In this document: one piece after another, positions 15,134-22,207 of the stretch | Layout: each line of letters starts with the position of its first letter | Position numbering within the stretch: position 1 is the stretch's first letter | From: an uncultured Oscillospiraceae bacterium | GTDB taxonomy: Bacteria > Bacillota > Clostridia > Oscillospirales > Ruminococcaceae | Assembly (NCBI GenBank): GCA_900552945.1 | Contig: USBI01000020.1 | Location: forward strand, 1-29,075 | Direction: 5' to 3' | DNA length: 29,075 nt | Program-made: the position numbers and the translations under genes | The notes under the pieces: model-generated | Told to the model about the DNA's origin: nothing | Database searches by the model: none | The model's input: only the letters and a program-made list of their open reading frames with translations

Positions 15134-16180
15134 ATGAAACGATGCAAAGCGCTTTTCGCCGGAATTTTGGCGGCAGCCATGCTGTTTGGCATGACCGGTT
15201 GTTACGGCGATACCACCTGGGTCATGGAGACCGAAACTGATACCGTCCCGGCAGGCGTTTACCTTACTTATATGATCGGCGCTTACAGTGAAGCGCAGGA
15301 TAATATCGATTCAACGCAGGACATGTGGGAACAGTCCATCGACGGTGTTTCGGTTGAACAATGGATCATCAACGAAGCGGTTTCCCGTTCCAAGGAGTAC
15401 ATTGCGGTGAACCTTTTGTTTGATGAACTTGGAATGACCTTAAGCGAAGAAGACAATGAGTCGATTAAGAATCAGGCAAATAACTACTGGACCAATAACC
15501 AAGAGTTTTATGAAAAGAACGGCATTTCGCTTGCTTCGGTGAAAAAGCTGACCGAAAACACCTATAAAACCAACTTGATCTTTGATTACTATTATGATGA
15601 AGGCGGTCCGGAAGAGGTCAGTGAAGGAACTCTGAAAGAGTATTTTTACGACAATTACGCCAAAATCAAATACATGACCTTCTTAAAGCAGGATCCGGAA
15701 ACTGGTGAAGATAAATCGGATGAAGACCTGAAAGAAGAGGTCGAAAGCTATATCACCAAGCTCAACAAAGGCGAAGATTTTGACAGCATCATTGATGCGT
15801 ACATCCCCGTTATTTGGGAGCAGATGGGTATAACAAACACCTATACGCCGGATACATCTGATGCAAACCGGAATGTTACCCTGCTTAACAAAAACAACAC
15901 TGGTACCTATATGGATCATTTTATTGAAACGACTTTTGAGCAGACCCAGTACGGCGTGCCGTATACCGATTATGAAGGTGAGACGTATGCGTATCTTGCG
16001 ATTCGGTACGATTTGACCGCTGACGAGGAATTGTTTGAGGAAAATCGGTCTTCTCTGCTGCGTGAAGTTTGTGCCGACAGTTTCGAGCAGAAACTGGATG
16101 AAGCGGTTTCCGGCATTGTCATCACCACGAATGATAGTGCGGTAAACCGTTACAGCCCGAAAAACATTCAAATGAGCTAA
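15134..16180 (+). CDS. Extracytoplasmic lipoprotein, SurA/PrsA-like foldase
   Basis: 348 aa. A type II signal peptide ends near GMTGC, predicting a lipid-anchored outer-face protein. The body is acidic and helical (about residues 30-160), which resembles the chaperone arms of SurA/PrsA. The block KIKYMTFLKQDP, then a helical stretch ending in KLNKGEDFDSII at about 175-220, resembles the start of a parvulin-type PPIase domain, but the catalytic parvulin pattern is not clearly seen, so PPIase activity is doubtful. It probably helps fold secreted proteins. AGGAGG precedes the ATG; it is monocistronic with a strong terminator. Family placement is inference from overall architecture. Confidence 0.7.
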   Translation: MKRCKALFAGILAAAMLFGMTGCYGDTTWVMETETDTVPAGVYLTYMIGAYSEAQDNIDSTQDMWEQSIDGVSVEQWIINEAVSRSKEYIAVNLLFDELGMTLSEEDNESIKNQANNYWTNNQEFYEKNGISLASVKKLTENTYKTNLIFDYYYDEGGPEEVSEGTLKEYFYDNYAKIKYMTFLKQDPETGEDKSDEDLKEEVESYITKLNKGEDFDSIIDAYIPVIWEQMGITNTYTPDTSDANRNVTLLNKNNTGTYMDHFIETTFEQTQYGVPYTDYEGETYAYLAIRYDLTADEELFEENRSSLLREVCADSFEQKLDEAVSGIVITTNDSAVNRYSPKNIQMS

Positions 16181-16194
16181 ATCGAAAAAATTTG

Positions 16195-16224
16195 CCGCCG
16201 CAGGTGTTTCCTGCGGCGGTTTTT
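16195..16224 (+). terminator. Intrinsic terminator after the foldase-like gene
   Basis: Perfect 10-bp stem CCGCCGCAGG (16195-16204) with 16210-16219, 5-base loop, T run. It closely resembles the terminator at 17850. Confidence 0.92.
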
Positions 16225-16304
16225 GTTTGGAATGTTTTGTTTGGAGTCGCCGGTAAAATTTTGCAAAACAGCAAAAAAAGACAGGAACGGCTGAAAAAAA
16301 GCCG

Positions 16305-16333
16305 TTGTTTCCACCTGCATGGTCATGTATAAT
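16305..16333 (+). promoter_or_regulatory. Probable promoter of the GH95-like gene
   Basis: TTGTTT (16305-16310), 17-bp spacer, perfect TATAAT (16328-16333). A hairpin AACGGCT/AGCCGTT (16286-16306) sits just upstream and overlaps the -35, so it could be an operator or a leftover terminator. Confidence 0.65.
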
Positions 16334-16371
16334 AACCTGATAAACCAAGCGGTATTATGGGAGGTAGAAAA

Positions 16372-17832
16372 ATGAAACAGGTCAGCTCCATTGACTGGAA
16401 AGCGTTTTTGTCCCGTCAGGATCTGGTGTGGGATGAGCTCCCTACTGCATGGGATAAAGGCATTTTTCTGGGAAATGGTGTGATGGGAACCCTGATTTTC
16501 CGGGATGAAACAGAGTCAGCTTTACGGCTGGAGCTCTGCTGCGGCTCCGGGCATGCCGAACTTGGTATGCCGCTTGTGCGGGAGCTGTGCGATCATCTGG
16601 AACAGCTCATCCAGGCGGTGCCGGAGCCCTACCGGGAGGACTCCGCCGCCATCGGCACCGCGGCGGCGCCCGGCTGTATCAGCGAGGTCGCAGACCCCGC
16701 GGCTTGCGGCGGTCATTCCGAAGTTGCCAATCTTGTTTGGGCACTGCACAACTGCTGGCTTGTCTACCGGCACAGCATGGATGAAACCATCCCCCGTCAA
16801 ATTTACCCTGTTTTACTGCGCGCCGTCACCTTTTTAAGCCACTTTATGGCGCCGGATGTTTCCGGCGTGTATCATCTTGCTCCTACCGCTTCGCCGGAGT
16901 ATCCCAACGGCGTGCCGGAGGACTGCAACTACACCCTTTCGCTCTTTCGCTGGGGTGTGGGCACCTTGCGGGAGATTGAACGCCTTTTGGGGGAAAAGAG
17001 TGCTCAAACAGAAAAACTCACGCGGATGGAACAGCATCTCTGCGATTATCCGGGTGACACGGAACAGGGTTTTTACATTGGAAAAGACCTGCCGTATGCC
17101 CAGTCTCACCGGCATTACTCTCATCTGCTGATGATTTATCCGCTGAAACTGCTGGATTTGTCTCGTCCGGAGGAACGGCAGATAGCGGAGCGTTCGCTTG
17201 CTCACTGGCAGAGCATGCCAGAGTGTCTGCGGGGTTATTCCTGCACCGGTGCGGCGTCTATTTCCGCCCTGCTTGGGAAAGGAAACGACGCGCTTCGGTA
17301 CCTCACCGGCCTTTGGACGGATTTTCTCCGCCCGAATACCTTGTACAAAGAGTCCGGGCCGGTCATTGAAACGCCTTTTTCGGCGGCGCAGTCAATTCTA
17401 GATATGCTGCTGCAAAGCGAACCAGGTACGGTACGGGTATTTCCCGCCGTGCCCGACCTGTGGCGGGACTGCTGCTTTGACCGTTTGATGGCGGATGGGA
17501 GGGTGGAGGTCACCGCCGTCCGCCGGGATGGGAAAACGGTGTTTGTACGGTTGTGCTCCTCTCTGGCGCAGACGGTCACACTTCATGCGGATACACTTGG
17601 CGAGGATGCCGTCATCAGCTGTGAGGAAGGGTCGTCCGTTTCACCGCTTTCCGGCGGTGGATTTTCTGTTTCGCTTGCTCCGGACCGAGCGGTGGTTCTG
17701 CGCTGTGCGGACTGTCCGCCGGTCCCGGTAACGCCGTGCAGCTATCCGCAGGGGAATGAGGGCAACTGTTACGGAATCAATTCGGCCGCCCGCCGCATCC
17801 TGAACTTTGACCGGACCGATTTTGAGCTGTGA
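16372..17832 (+). CDS. GH95-like (alpha/alpha)6 glycosidase, internally shortened
   Basis: 486 aa, against roughly 750-800 for full members of the glycosyl hydrolase 95 (alpha-L-fucosidase) type family. The N-terminal 55 residues (WDELPTAWDKGIFLGNGVMG) match the start of the family. The sequence then jumps at about residue 56-62 (base 16540-16555) to HAELGMPLV, which belongs to the catalytic barrel, followed by GGHSEVANLVWALHNCW, LAPTASPEY, the RHYSHLLMIYP block and the C-terminal beta domain (VRVFPAVPDLW). The missing middle would hold most of the N-terminal beta-sandwich and the first barrel helices, so activity is doubtful. The frame is kept. No signal peptide. Start 16372 follows GGGAGG. 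Family size comparison is from memory of the family. Confidence 0.65.
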   Translation: MKQVSSIDWKAFLSRQDLVWDELPTAWDKGIFLGNGVMGTLIFRDETESALRLELCCGSGHAELGMPLVRELCDHLEQLIQAVPEPYREDSAAIGTAAAPGCISEVADPAACGGHSEVANLVWALHNCWLVYRHSMDETIPRQIYPVLLRAVTFLSHFMAPDVSGVYHLAPTASPEYPNGVPEDCNYTLSLFRWGVGTLREIERLLGEKSAQTEKLTRMEQHLCDYPGDTEQGFYIGKDLPYAQSHRHYSHLLMIYPLKLLDLSRPEERQIAERSLAHWQSMPECLRGYSCTGAASISALLGKGNDALRYLTGLWTDFLRPNTLYKESGPVIETPFSAAQSILDMLLQSEPGTVRVFPAVPDLWRDCCFDRLMADGRVEVTAVRRDGKTVFVRLCSSLAQTVTLHADTLGEDAVISCEEGSSVSPLSGGGFSVSLAPDRAVVLRCADCPPVPVTPCSYPQGNEGNCYGINSAARRILNFDRTDFEL

Positions 17833-17849
17833 TATGATATTCGTTAAAC

Positions 17850-17883
17850 CCCGCCGCAGATGTTTTTTCTGCGGCGGGTTTTT
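17850..17883 (+). terminator. Intrinsic terminator after the GH95-like gene
   Basis: Perfect 11-bp stem CCCGCCGCAGA (17850-17860) with 17868-17878, T-rich loop, T run, then TTTTTGTTTG. Nearly the same stem, loop start and tail as the terminator at 16195. Confidence 0.92.
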
Positions 17884-17959
17884 GTTTGATGGAAAACCGT
17901 ACCATCCGGCGGTAGGGTTGCTGATTAAAATAAAGCGGCCGCGTATAAAGACAGGCATA

Positions 17960-17993
17960 TTTACCAATAGTACCAGAGTAAACTATTGGTAAA
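17960..17993. promoter_or_regulatory. 12-bp perfect inverted repeat upstream of the DUF2508-bofA operon
   Basis: TTTACCAATAGT (17960-17971) and its exact reverse complement (17982-17993) are separated by 10 bases. The right arm runs directly into the AGAGGTGA ribosome site of the next gene. It lacks a T run so it is not a terminator; it is either an operator or a hairpin masking the ribosome site. A TATAAA at 17944-17949 may be a -10, but no good -35 is seen. Confidence 0.6.
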
Positions 17994-18006
17994 GAGGTGA
18001 CAGCAC

Positions 18007-18276
18007 ATGGAAGGAGTCGTTTGGCAGGCAGTTCATTTTATCAAAACGGCGGCGAAAGGCAATGTAATGGATGAAAAAGAAGAACGTTCCCGAAAACTGC
18101 TGGAAGAAATGAAGGACGTTCGTCTGCGGCTGGACAGCGCGTACTGCGCGTTTGAATACGCCGAAGACGATCGGATGATTGAATCGGCAATTCTGGAAAT
18201 CGGTTCGCTGGAAAGCCGGTATGGGTATCTCATCCGGAAGGCACGCGAGCAGGGAGTGCTCCACGGACTTCGCTGA
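18007..18276 (+). CDS. DUF2508 family protein (YaaL-like)
   Basis: 89 aa from ATG 18007, or 69 aa from ATG 18067 (MDEKEERSRK), which has its own AAAGG; the shorter form fits the family's usual 70-75 residues. It is charged and helical (LLEEMKDVRLRLDSAYCAFEY, then ESRYGYLIRKA), with no catalytic motif. YaaL homologues lie between recR and bofA in Bacillus, and here too bofA follows within 12 bases, which supports the call. Function is unknown, presumably linked to sporulation or growth-phase expression. Confidence 0.8.
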   Translation: MEGVVWQAVHFIKTAAKGNVMDEKEERSRKLLEEMKDVRLRLDSAYCAFEYAEDDRMIESAILEIGSLESRYGYLIRKAREQGVLHGLR

Positions 18277-18287
18277 GAGAAAGGAAT

Positions 18288-18542
18288 GTGACAGCTTTGG
18301 AAATGAGTTCGATTTTGTTGACAGGATATCTGCTGTTCTGCGGGGTCTGCGTGCTCATCGTCTGCAAACGGTGCAGGCACCCGCTTCGCACCGGCCTGAT
18401 GAGCGCGGCAGGAGGGCTCATCGCGCTGGGAGGCGTTTCACTGTGCGGCGTTGCGGTTCCGGTGAATTTGTATACGCTGGCGGCGTCCGCCGTGCTGGGG
18501 GTGCCCGGTGTTGCGGGATTGTGGGCGCTCACGCTGGTTTGA
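18288..18542 (+). CDS. bofA: BofA family protein (pro-sigma-K processing inhibitor family)
   Basis: 84 aa from GTG 18288. Two hydrophobic segments (about residues 8-26 and 36-55) and the family signature: GGLIALGGVSLCG, then VPVNLYTLAASAVLGVPGVAGL. In Bacillus BofA sits in the outer forespore membrane and holds SpoIVFB inactive until the forespore signals, so its presence suggests a spore-forming lineage; many clostridia keep it. The start is uncertain: GTG 18288 is only 2-3 bases past AAAGGA, whereas TTG 18297 has 11-base spacing and ATG 18303 has 17. Follows the DUF2508 gene directly. Confidence 0.85.
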   Translation: MTALEMSSILLTGYLLFCGVCVLIVCKRCRHPLRTGLMSAAGGLIALGGVSLCGVAVPVNLYTLAASAVLGVPGVAGLWALTLV

Positions 18543-18545
18543 ACA

Positions 18546-18574
18546 TTGAAGCCTGCGGGCAGAAATGGTATAAT
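18546..18574 (+). promoter_or_regulatory. Sigma-A promoter of the acetyltransferase gene
   Basis: TTGAAG (18546-18551), 17-bp spacer, perfect TATAAT (18569-18574) with an extended -10 TGG. Begins 4 bases after bofA ends and leaves a leader of about 70 bases. Confidence 0.85.
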
Positions 18575-18649
18575 GGCAAAGAAAGCCGGAGTACCGTTTC
18601 TGCCTTTTCTTTTTGGCGGATGGTTCCGGAAGCAGGCAGGAGGAACAGG

Positions 18650-19099
18650 ATGAATAACCGACCGGAATTTTTATGGCTGACCGCGGATGACCCGCGTGTG
18701 GAACAATGTTATGCGCTGCGCAAAGCTGTTTTTGTTGATGAGCAGGGCTTTGAAAATGAATTTGACGAAATTGACAGCCGCGCCTGGCATCTTTTGGCGG
18801 TGGATGGCGATGCCGTACTCGCAGCAGCGCGGGTGTTTTTTGAGGATGAGCCCGCGAAAAGCCGTAAGGAATACCACATCGGCCGAATCTGCGTTTCGCG
18901 GTCTGAGCGGGGCAAAGGACTGGGCCGGGAACTGCTTTGCGAAGCAGAACGGTTCTGCCGGGAGCAGGGGGGCCGGTACCTTGCGCTGGGAGCCCAGTGC
19001 CGGGCGGCTTCGTTTTACGAAAAATGCGGGTATGAGGTTTGCGGTGATGAGTATCTGGATGAATACTGCCCTCATGTACCCATGCGGAAAGATTTATAA
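18650..19099 (+). CDS. GNAT family N-acetyltransferase (ElaA/PhnO-like)
   Basis: 149 aa. N-terminal LRKAVFVDEQGF is typical of the ElaA-like GNAT branch. The acetyl-CoA pyrophosphate loop is RICVSRSERGKGLGREL (Q/RxxGxG/A region, about residues 82-98), and the C-terminal ASFYEKCGYEV is the conserved strand-helix lining the CoA pocket. The acceptor amine is unknown. AGGAGGAACAGG before ATG 18650 gives a good ribosome site; the frame is open much further upstream, but that overlaps bofA in another frame. Convergent with rnpB. Confidence 0.9.
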   Translation: MNNRPEFLWLTADDPRVEQCYALRKAVFVDEQGFENEFDEIDSRAWHLLAVDGDAVLAAARVFFEDEPAKSRKEYHIGRICVSRSERGKGLGRELLCEAERFCREQGGRYLALGAQCRAASFYEKCGYEVCGDEYLDEYCPHVPMRKDL

Positions 19100-19197
19100 T
19101 TGTATAAATAGTCAAAATAAATACAATTGGTATAATAAAATTCCGAATTATCGGCGGCTGTGAAGGGAAAACCCGGCGCAAAGACCGGTTCGGGCAT

Positions 19198-19224
19198 GAA
19201 AAAAACCGGTGCGTACGCACCGGT
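19198..19224 (-). terminator. Intrinsic terminator of rnpB
   Basis: A perfect 20-base palindrome (ACCGGTGCGT and its complement, 19205-19224), followed on the minus strand by seven T residues (A run at 19198-19204). Lies just beyond the 3' end of the RNase P RNA. Confidence 0.92.
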
Positions 19225-19240
19225 AAATCGGTTATCATAA

Positions 19241-19588
19241 AACGAGCGGGCCTGTAAGCCGGGTTCTGTCGAGTGTGGCAATCTATCTTGGCACCGCGTC
19301 GCCGCGTGTGCTCGGTGCCGCCCGTTGCACTGGTGACCGCCGGACCAGCGGATTCGTGCGTTCGGCGTTGCATCGGATAGGGTTTACAGGCCGGAACAGT
19401 CTCCTGCGCCGGCGGTGAGCTCTTACCTCGCCTTTCCACCCTTACCGCGGAAAACCGCGGCGGTATATCTCTGTTGCACTTGCCCTGAAGTCGCCTTCGG
19501 CTGCGGTTAGCAGCTATCCTGTCCTGTGATGCCCGGACTTTCCTCACGGGGAAAATTCCCACGCGCTGCCACACAGCCCGCTCGTGTT
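19241..19588 (-). ncRNA. rnpB: RNase P RNA (bacterial, probably A-type)
   Basis: Read on the minus strand it starts GAGCGGGC, carries the universal GAGGAAAGTCCGGGC (about 19533-19547) and ends ACAGAACCCGGCTTACAG (near 19249-19266), then GCCCGCTC, which closes the P1 helix with the 5' end. About 348 bases, the usual size. This ribozyme matures the 5' ends of tRNAs together with RnpA protein. A-type is inferred from overall length and clostridial context, not from a full fold. Ends are good to a few bases. Only about 30 bases separate it from the DUF4190 gene upstream on the same strand, so its promoter may lie within that gene's 3' end. Confidence 0.96.
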
Positions 19589-19617
19589 ATGGCGAATGAT
19601 GCTGCCGGCAAAACGGA

Positions 19618-20007
19618 TTAATAATAATTTCCGCCGCCAAACAGATTGCCAAGGTCGTAAAAGAAATAATAGTTGAAATCGGTGGTGTTTACATACCCAA
19701 GCATTCCCATAAATGCCAGAAAAACAACAATGCAGATGACAAGTGATATGGTGTTGAGGATAACGCCTGCCACCGCCATGCCTTTCTGGGAAGAGCGAAG
19801 CGAGACAAGCCCGAAAATAAATCCAAGAATGCAAAGAAAGACCGAAATAAACGTCAGGCAGATAAAATGCAGAAGCAGCCCGATGATGCCTAAAACCAGA
19901 GAGGCAATTGCAAGGCCGCTGGTTCCGTTATTTTGTGGCTTTTGGGGAGGCATTGGCTGCCATTGAGGCGGCATCGGCCCGGGGGTTTGGTATGGATTTG
20001 AGTTCAT
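19618..20007 (-). CDS. DUF4190 domain-containing membrane protein
   Basis: 129 aa. A Pro/Gln-rich cytoplasmic head (PYQTPGPMPPQWQPMPPQ, residues 5-22) is followed by the DUF4190 pattern: GLAIASLVLGIIGLLL, a second hydrophobic run to about residue 70, then KGMAVAGVILNTISLV and a final membrane segment. The tail is aromatic and Gly-rich (NYYFFYDLGNLFGGGNYY), which is odd and may be surface-exposed. Function of DUF4190 proteins is unknown. Start 20007 has AAAGGAG 9 bases upstream; longer forms would run into the promoter. Divergent from the DUF2752 gene. Confidence 0.85.
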   Translation of the reverse strand: MNSNPYQTPGPMPPQWQPMPPQKPQNNGTSGLAIASLVLGIIGLLLHFICLTFISVFLCILGFIFGLVSLRSSQKGMAVAGVILNTISLVICIVVFLAFMGMLGYVNTTDFNYYFFYDLGNLFGGGNYY

Positions 20008-20067
20008 GCCAAAACTCCTTTCCAATATGTTACCGGCCATTGCCGGAAAATGAAGACATTTTTTCCT

Positions 20068-20096
20068 ATTATAATAGAAAATCGCCATAATTTCAA
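20068..20096 (-). promoter_or_regulatory. Sigma-A promoter of the DUF4190 gene
   Basis: On the minus strand TTGAAA (20091-20096), 17-bp spacer, perfect TATAAT (20068-20073). Confidence 0.88.
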
Positions 20097-20133
20097 TGGG
20101 AGAATCCAACGACAAGTTGAAACAGGAGGAATT

Positions 20134-20535
20134 ATGCCAAATCGTGTTTATTTAAGAGTGGCAATGGGAGTGCGGATACTGCTGTGGGCGCTCGTATTGT
20201 TTGCCGTGTTGTTTGGTGAAGAACTGCTGCAAAGCAACGTCATGCCCTGTATGTTTGTGACCCATTTTGGGGTGGAATGCCCTTCATGCGGCTCGACCCG
20301 TGCCGTTGTAAGCCTGCTGCACGGTGACTTTGCGTCTGCGGCGGCATATAATCCGGTCGTCGCGTTTGCGCTGGTTCCCATTCTTGCCGTCCTGCTCGTT
20401 TCTGACCTTGTCGTGATTCTTGTGCGCAAGCTCACCGGGCGGCGGATGCTTTCCCCGTTTGAGTACTGTTTTATCGTGTTTGGGGGGAAACTGGTCGCGT
20501 TGTCTCCGGTTGGAAAAAAGGAGGCTGCAAAATGA
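20134..20535 (+). CDS. DUF2752 domain-containing membrane protein
   Basis: 133 aa. Three hydrophobic segments (about residues 13-30, 68-92 and a shorter one near 108-122). The DUF2752 signature CPSCGSTRA (about residues 49-57) is intact, with Leu-His-Gly-Asp following. The family is widespread, often in Firmicutes and Bacteroidetes, with unknown function. AGGAGGA precedes the ATG. The stop overlaps the start of the next small gene (ATGA), implying a two-gene unit. Confidence 0.85.
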   Translation: MPNRVYLRVAMGVRILLWALVLFAVLFGEELLQSNVMPCMFVTHFGVECPSCGSTRAVVSLLHGDFASAAAYNPVVAFALVPILAVLLVSDLVVILVRKLTGRRMLSPFEYCFIVFGGKLVALSPVGKKEAAK

Positions 20536-20711
20536 ACCCGTTTGGATTATTGGCGGCGGTTTTTGTGTGGCTTGCCTTTTTTGCACTGCTTGCCGCGTTT
20601 TTTACGCGAATGAAGCCATATGCCCATAAAGTCCGTATTGCCTTTTACATATTGGCTCCGGCAGCGCTGTTTTTCTTTGTGCTGTATGGAATTATGCGAA
20701 ATTTTGTATAA
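20532..20711 (+). CDS. 59-aa hydrophobic membrane protein, unknown
   Basis: 59 aa with two predicted membrane helices (about residues 4-24 and 37-53) separated by a basic loop, TRMKPYAHKVR. It starts at ATG 20532 overlapping the upstream TGA, and GGAGG lies about 9 bases upstream inside the DUF2752 gene, so translation is well supported. No family is recognised. It may be a partner subunit or stabiliser of the DUF2752 protein. The 154-base gap after it is AT-rich and holds no gene or clear terminator. Confidence 0.7.
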   Translation: MNPFGLLAAVFVWLAFFALLAAFFTRMKPYAHKVRIAFYILAPAALFFFVLYGIMRNFV

Positions 20712-20865
20712 ATAAAAAATAAAATACATTTTGTATAATAAAAGCGCCTCTCTGTGCGAAAAAATCCGCCGCAATGGAATAACTTTCCCTGCAACAGCGT
20801 ATACTCTTTGATAGAAGGACCGCCGCAGTGCGGGAAGGATTGAGAAAAAACAGGGAGGTCTATTC

Positions 20866-22113
20866 ATGTCTGACCGATATAAAATGCCGTATTGGCTCGC
20901 CGGCAGTCTGCCGCTTCGGCGGTATCCGTGGCTGGCGGAGGATGAGAACTGTGAATATCTTGTATTGGGAGGCGGAATGACCGGTTCCCTGCTTGCTTAC
21001 CGGCTTGCACAGTCCGGTGCGCGCACCTGCCTGATCACCGAACAGCCGGTGGGATACGGCGGCTGCGCATATGGGACAGGCATTCTGGAATACGACGGGA
21101 ATTTTTCCTTTGTCCAGTTGGGCAAGCGGATCGGCCGAGGCGCGGCGTCCCGGTGCTTGCAAAACTATCGGCAGGCGCTTGAGGATGTGGAAGCACTTTG
21201 CGCTGAACTGGGAGAAGAGACTGGCTTTGAGCGCTGTGACCTGCTCAGCTTTGCCGCCGGAAACGGGCATGAGGATTTCTTTCACACCGAATATCTGCTG
21301 CGGCGGCACAATGGTTATTCTGTGGAATATCTGGACAAGACTTCCGCGCGGGAGCGGTACCCATTCCCGGTGGGAGACGGGGTGCTTTCCAAAGGGCTTG
21401 CCGCGGTGCTGGACCCTTACCGGTTCTGTCAGGCGTTGGTGAAACAGGCCTGCAAGCAGTATGGGCTTCGTTGCTTTGAACGGACCCGCGCGGTGGATGT
21501 GGATTTGTCTCACGGGAAAGCGACGGTCACGACCGATACCCTTCATAAAGTGGAAGCCGACTGCCTTGTGCTTGCCACCGGTATGGACCAGAACGAGTAT
21601 CTCCACCGGTATATCAGCAAAAAGACCAGCTTTTTGGTGGTCACGAAACCGGTGAAAGGGCTTTCGGGTTATGGGCATGCTACGGTGCTGCGCGGCGAGG
21701 AGGGCAGCGGGTTCCATATCCGCGCTCTTCCGGATGACCGTTTGCTCATCAGCGGAGCGGACAGCCTGCTGGGCGGCGGTGACCATCGGCTGATGAAACT
21801 GCCCGGTAATGACCGTCTGGAGGAACTGCATGCGGCTAAGCTTTTAAAAATCCTGCAAAACATCTATTACGGCGCGGAAGAACTGGAAGCGGACCATTGT
21901 TCGGTGAGCGTGTACGGCTGTACGGCAGATATGCTTCCGGTCATCGGCCGGCATGAGGAATATGACCATGTGTTCTTCTGCATGGAGAGCGGGCCGGAAA
22001 ATCCGCTCACGGCACAGATCGCGGCGCAGCAGCTGCTTTCCGGGGAAGAAGAAGCGCTTTATTCTCCGCACCGGAAGCATCCTTTGCTTCGCAGGACGTT
22101 GTTTGGGGCGTAA
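20866..22113 (+). CDS. FAD-dependent oxidoreductase, DAO family
   Basis: 415 aa. The N-terminal YLVLGGGMTGSLLAYRLAQSG (about residues 31-51) is the Rossmann dinucleotide motif with GxGxxG and is followed by an acidic strand end (LITEQ). LVLATGMDQNEY near 233-244 is the second FAD-contacting block, and the C-terminal section (ADMLPVIGRHEEYDHVFFCM) matches the DAO pattern where substrate and flavin meet. Many homologues in gut clostridia are annotated as glycine/D-amino-acid oxidases without biochemical proof; the substrate is open. GGGAGG lies about 9 bases before the ATG. It is monocistronic, ending at a strong terminator. Confidence 0.88.
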   Translation: MSDRYKMPYWLAGSLPLRRYPWLAEDENCEYLVLGGGMTGSLLAYRLAQSGARTCLITEQPVGYGGCAYGTGILEYDGNFSFVQLGKRIGRGAASRCLQNYRQALEDVEALCAELGEETGFERCDLLSFAAGNGHEDFFHTEYLLRRHNGYSVEYLDKTSARERYPFPVGDGVLSKGLAAVLDPYRFCQALVKQACKQYGLRCFERTRAVDVDLSHGKATVTTDTLHKVEADCLVLATGMDQNEYLHRYISKKTSFLVVTKPVKGLSGYGHATVLRGEEGSGFHIRALPDDRLLISGADSLLGGGDHRLMKLPGNDRLEELHAAKLLKILQNIYYGAEELEADHCSVSVYGCTADMLPVIGRHEEYDHVFFCMESGPENPLTAQIAAQQLLSGEEEALYSPHRKHPLLRRTLFGA

Positions 22114-22146
22114 TGGCTTGACGTCCGGTTCTATCATAAAAAGGCA

Positions 22147-22183
22147 GCACCCCGCAGGTCAAACGGCCTGCGGGGTGCTTTTT
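22147..22183. terminator. Bidirectional intrinsic terminator
   Basis: 12-bp stem GCACCCCGCAGG (22147-22158) with 22167-22178, 8-base loop, T run on the + strand and an A run upstream, so it can also stop the convergent M14-like gene. Confidence 0.9.
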
Positions 22184-22207
22184 GTTTGCTTGAATAAAAC
22201 CGGTGAA

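Noticed and set aside
19098..19136. AT-rich segment with TATAAT and an 8-bp inverted repeat (AATTGTAT/ATACAATT) between the acetyltransferase gene and rnpB
   Set aside because: No properly spaced -35 box, and transcription would run antisense into rnpB; more likely a weak 3' end structure of the acetyltransferase gene.
18438..19574. Minus-strand open frame of 378 codons through rnpB
   Set aside because: It runs through the RNase P RNA and its terminator, so it is a chance opening in GC-rich sequence.
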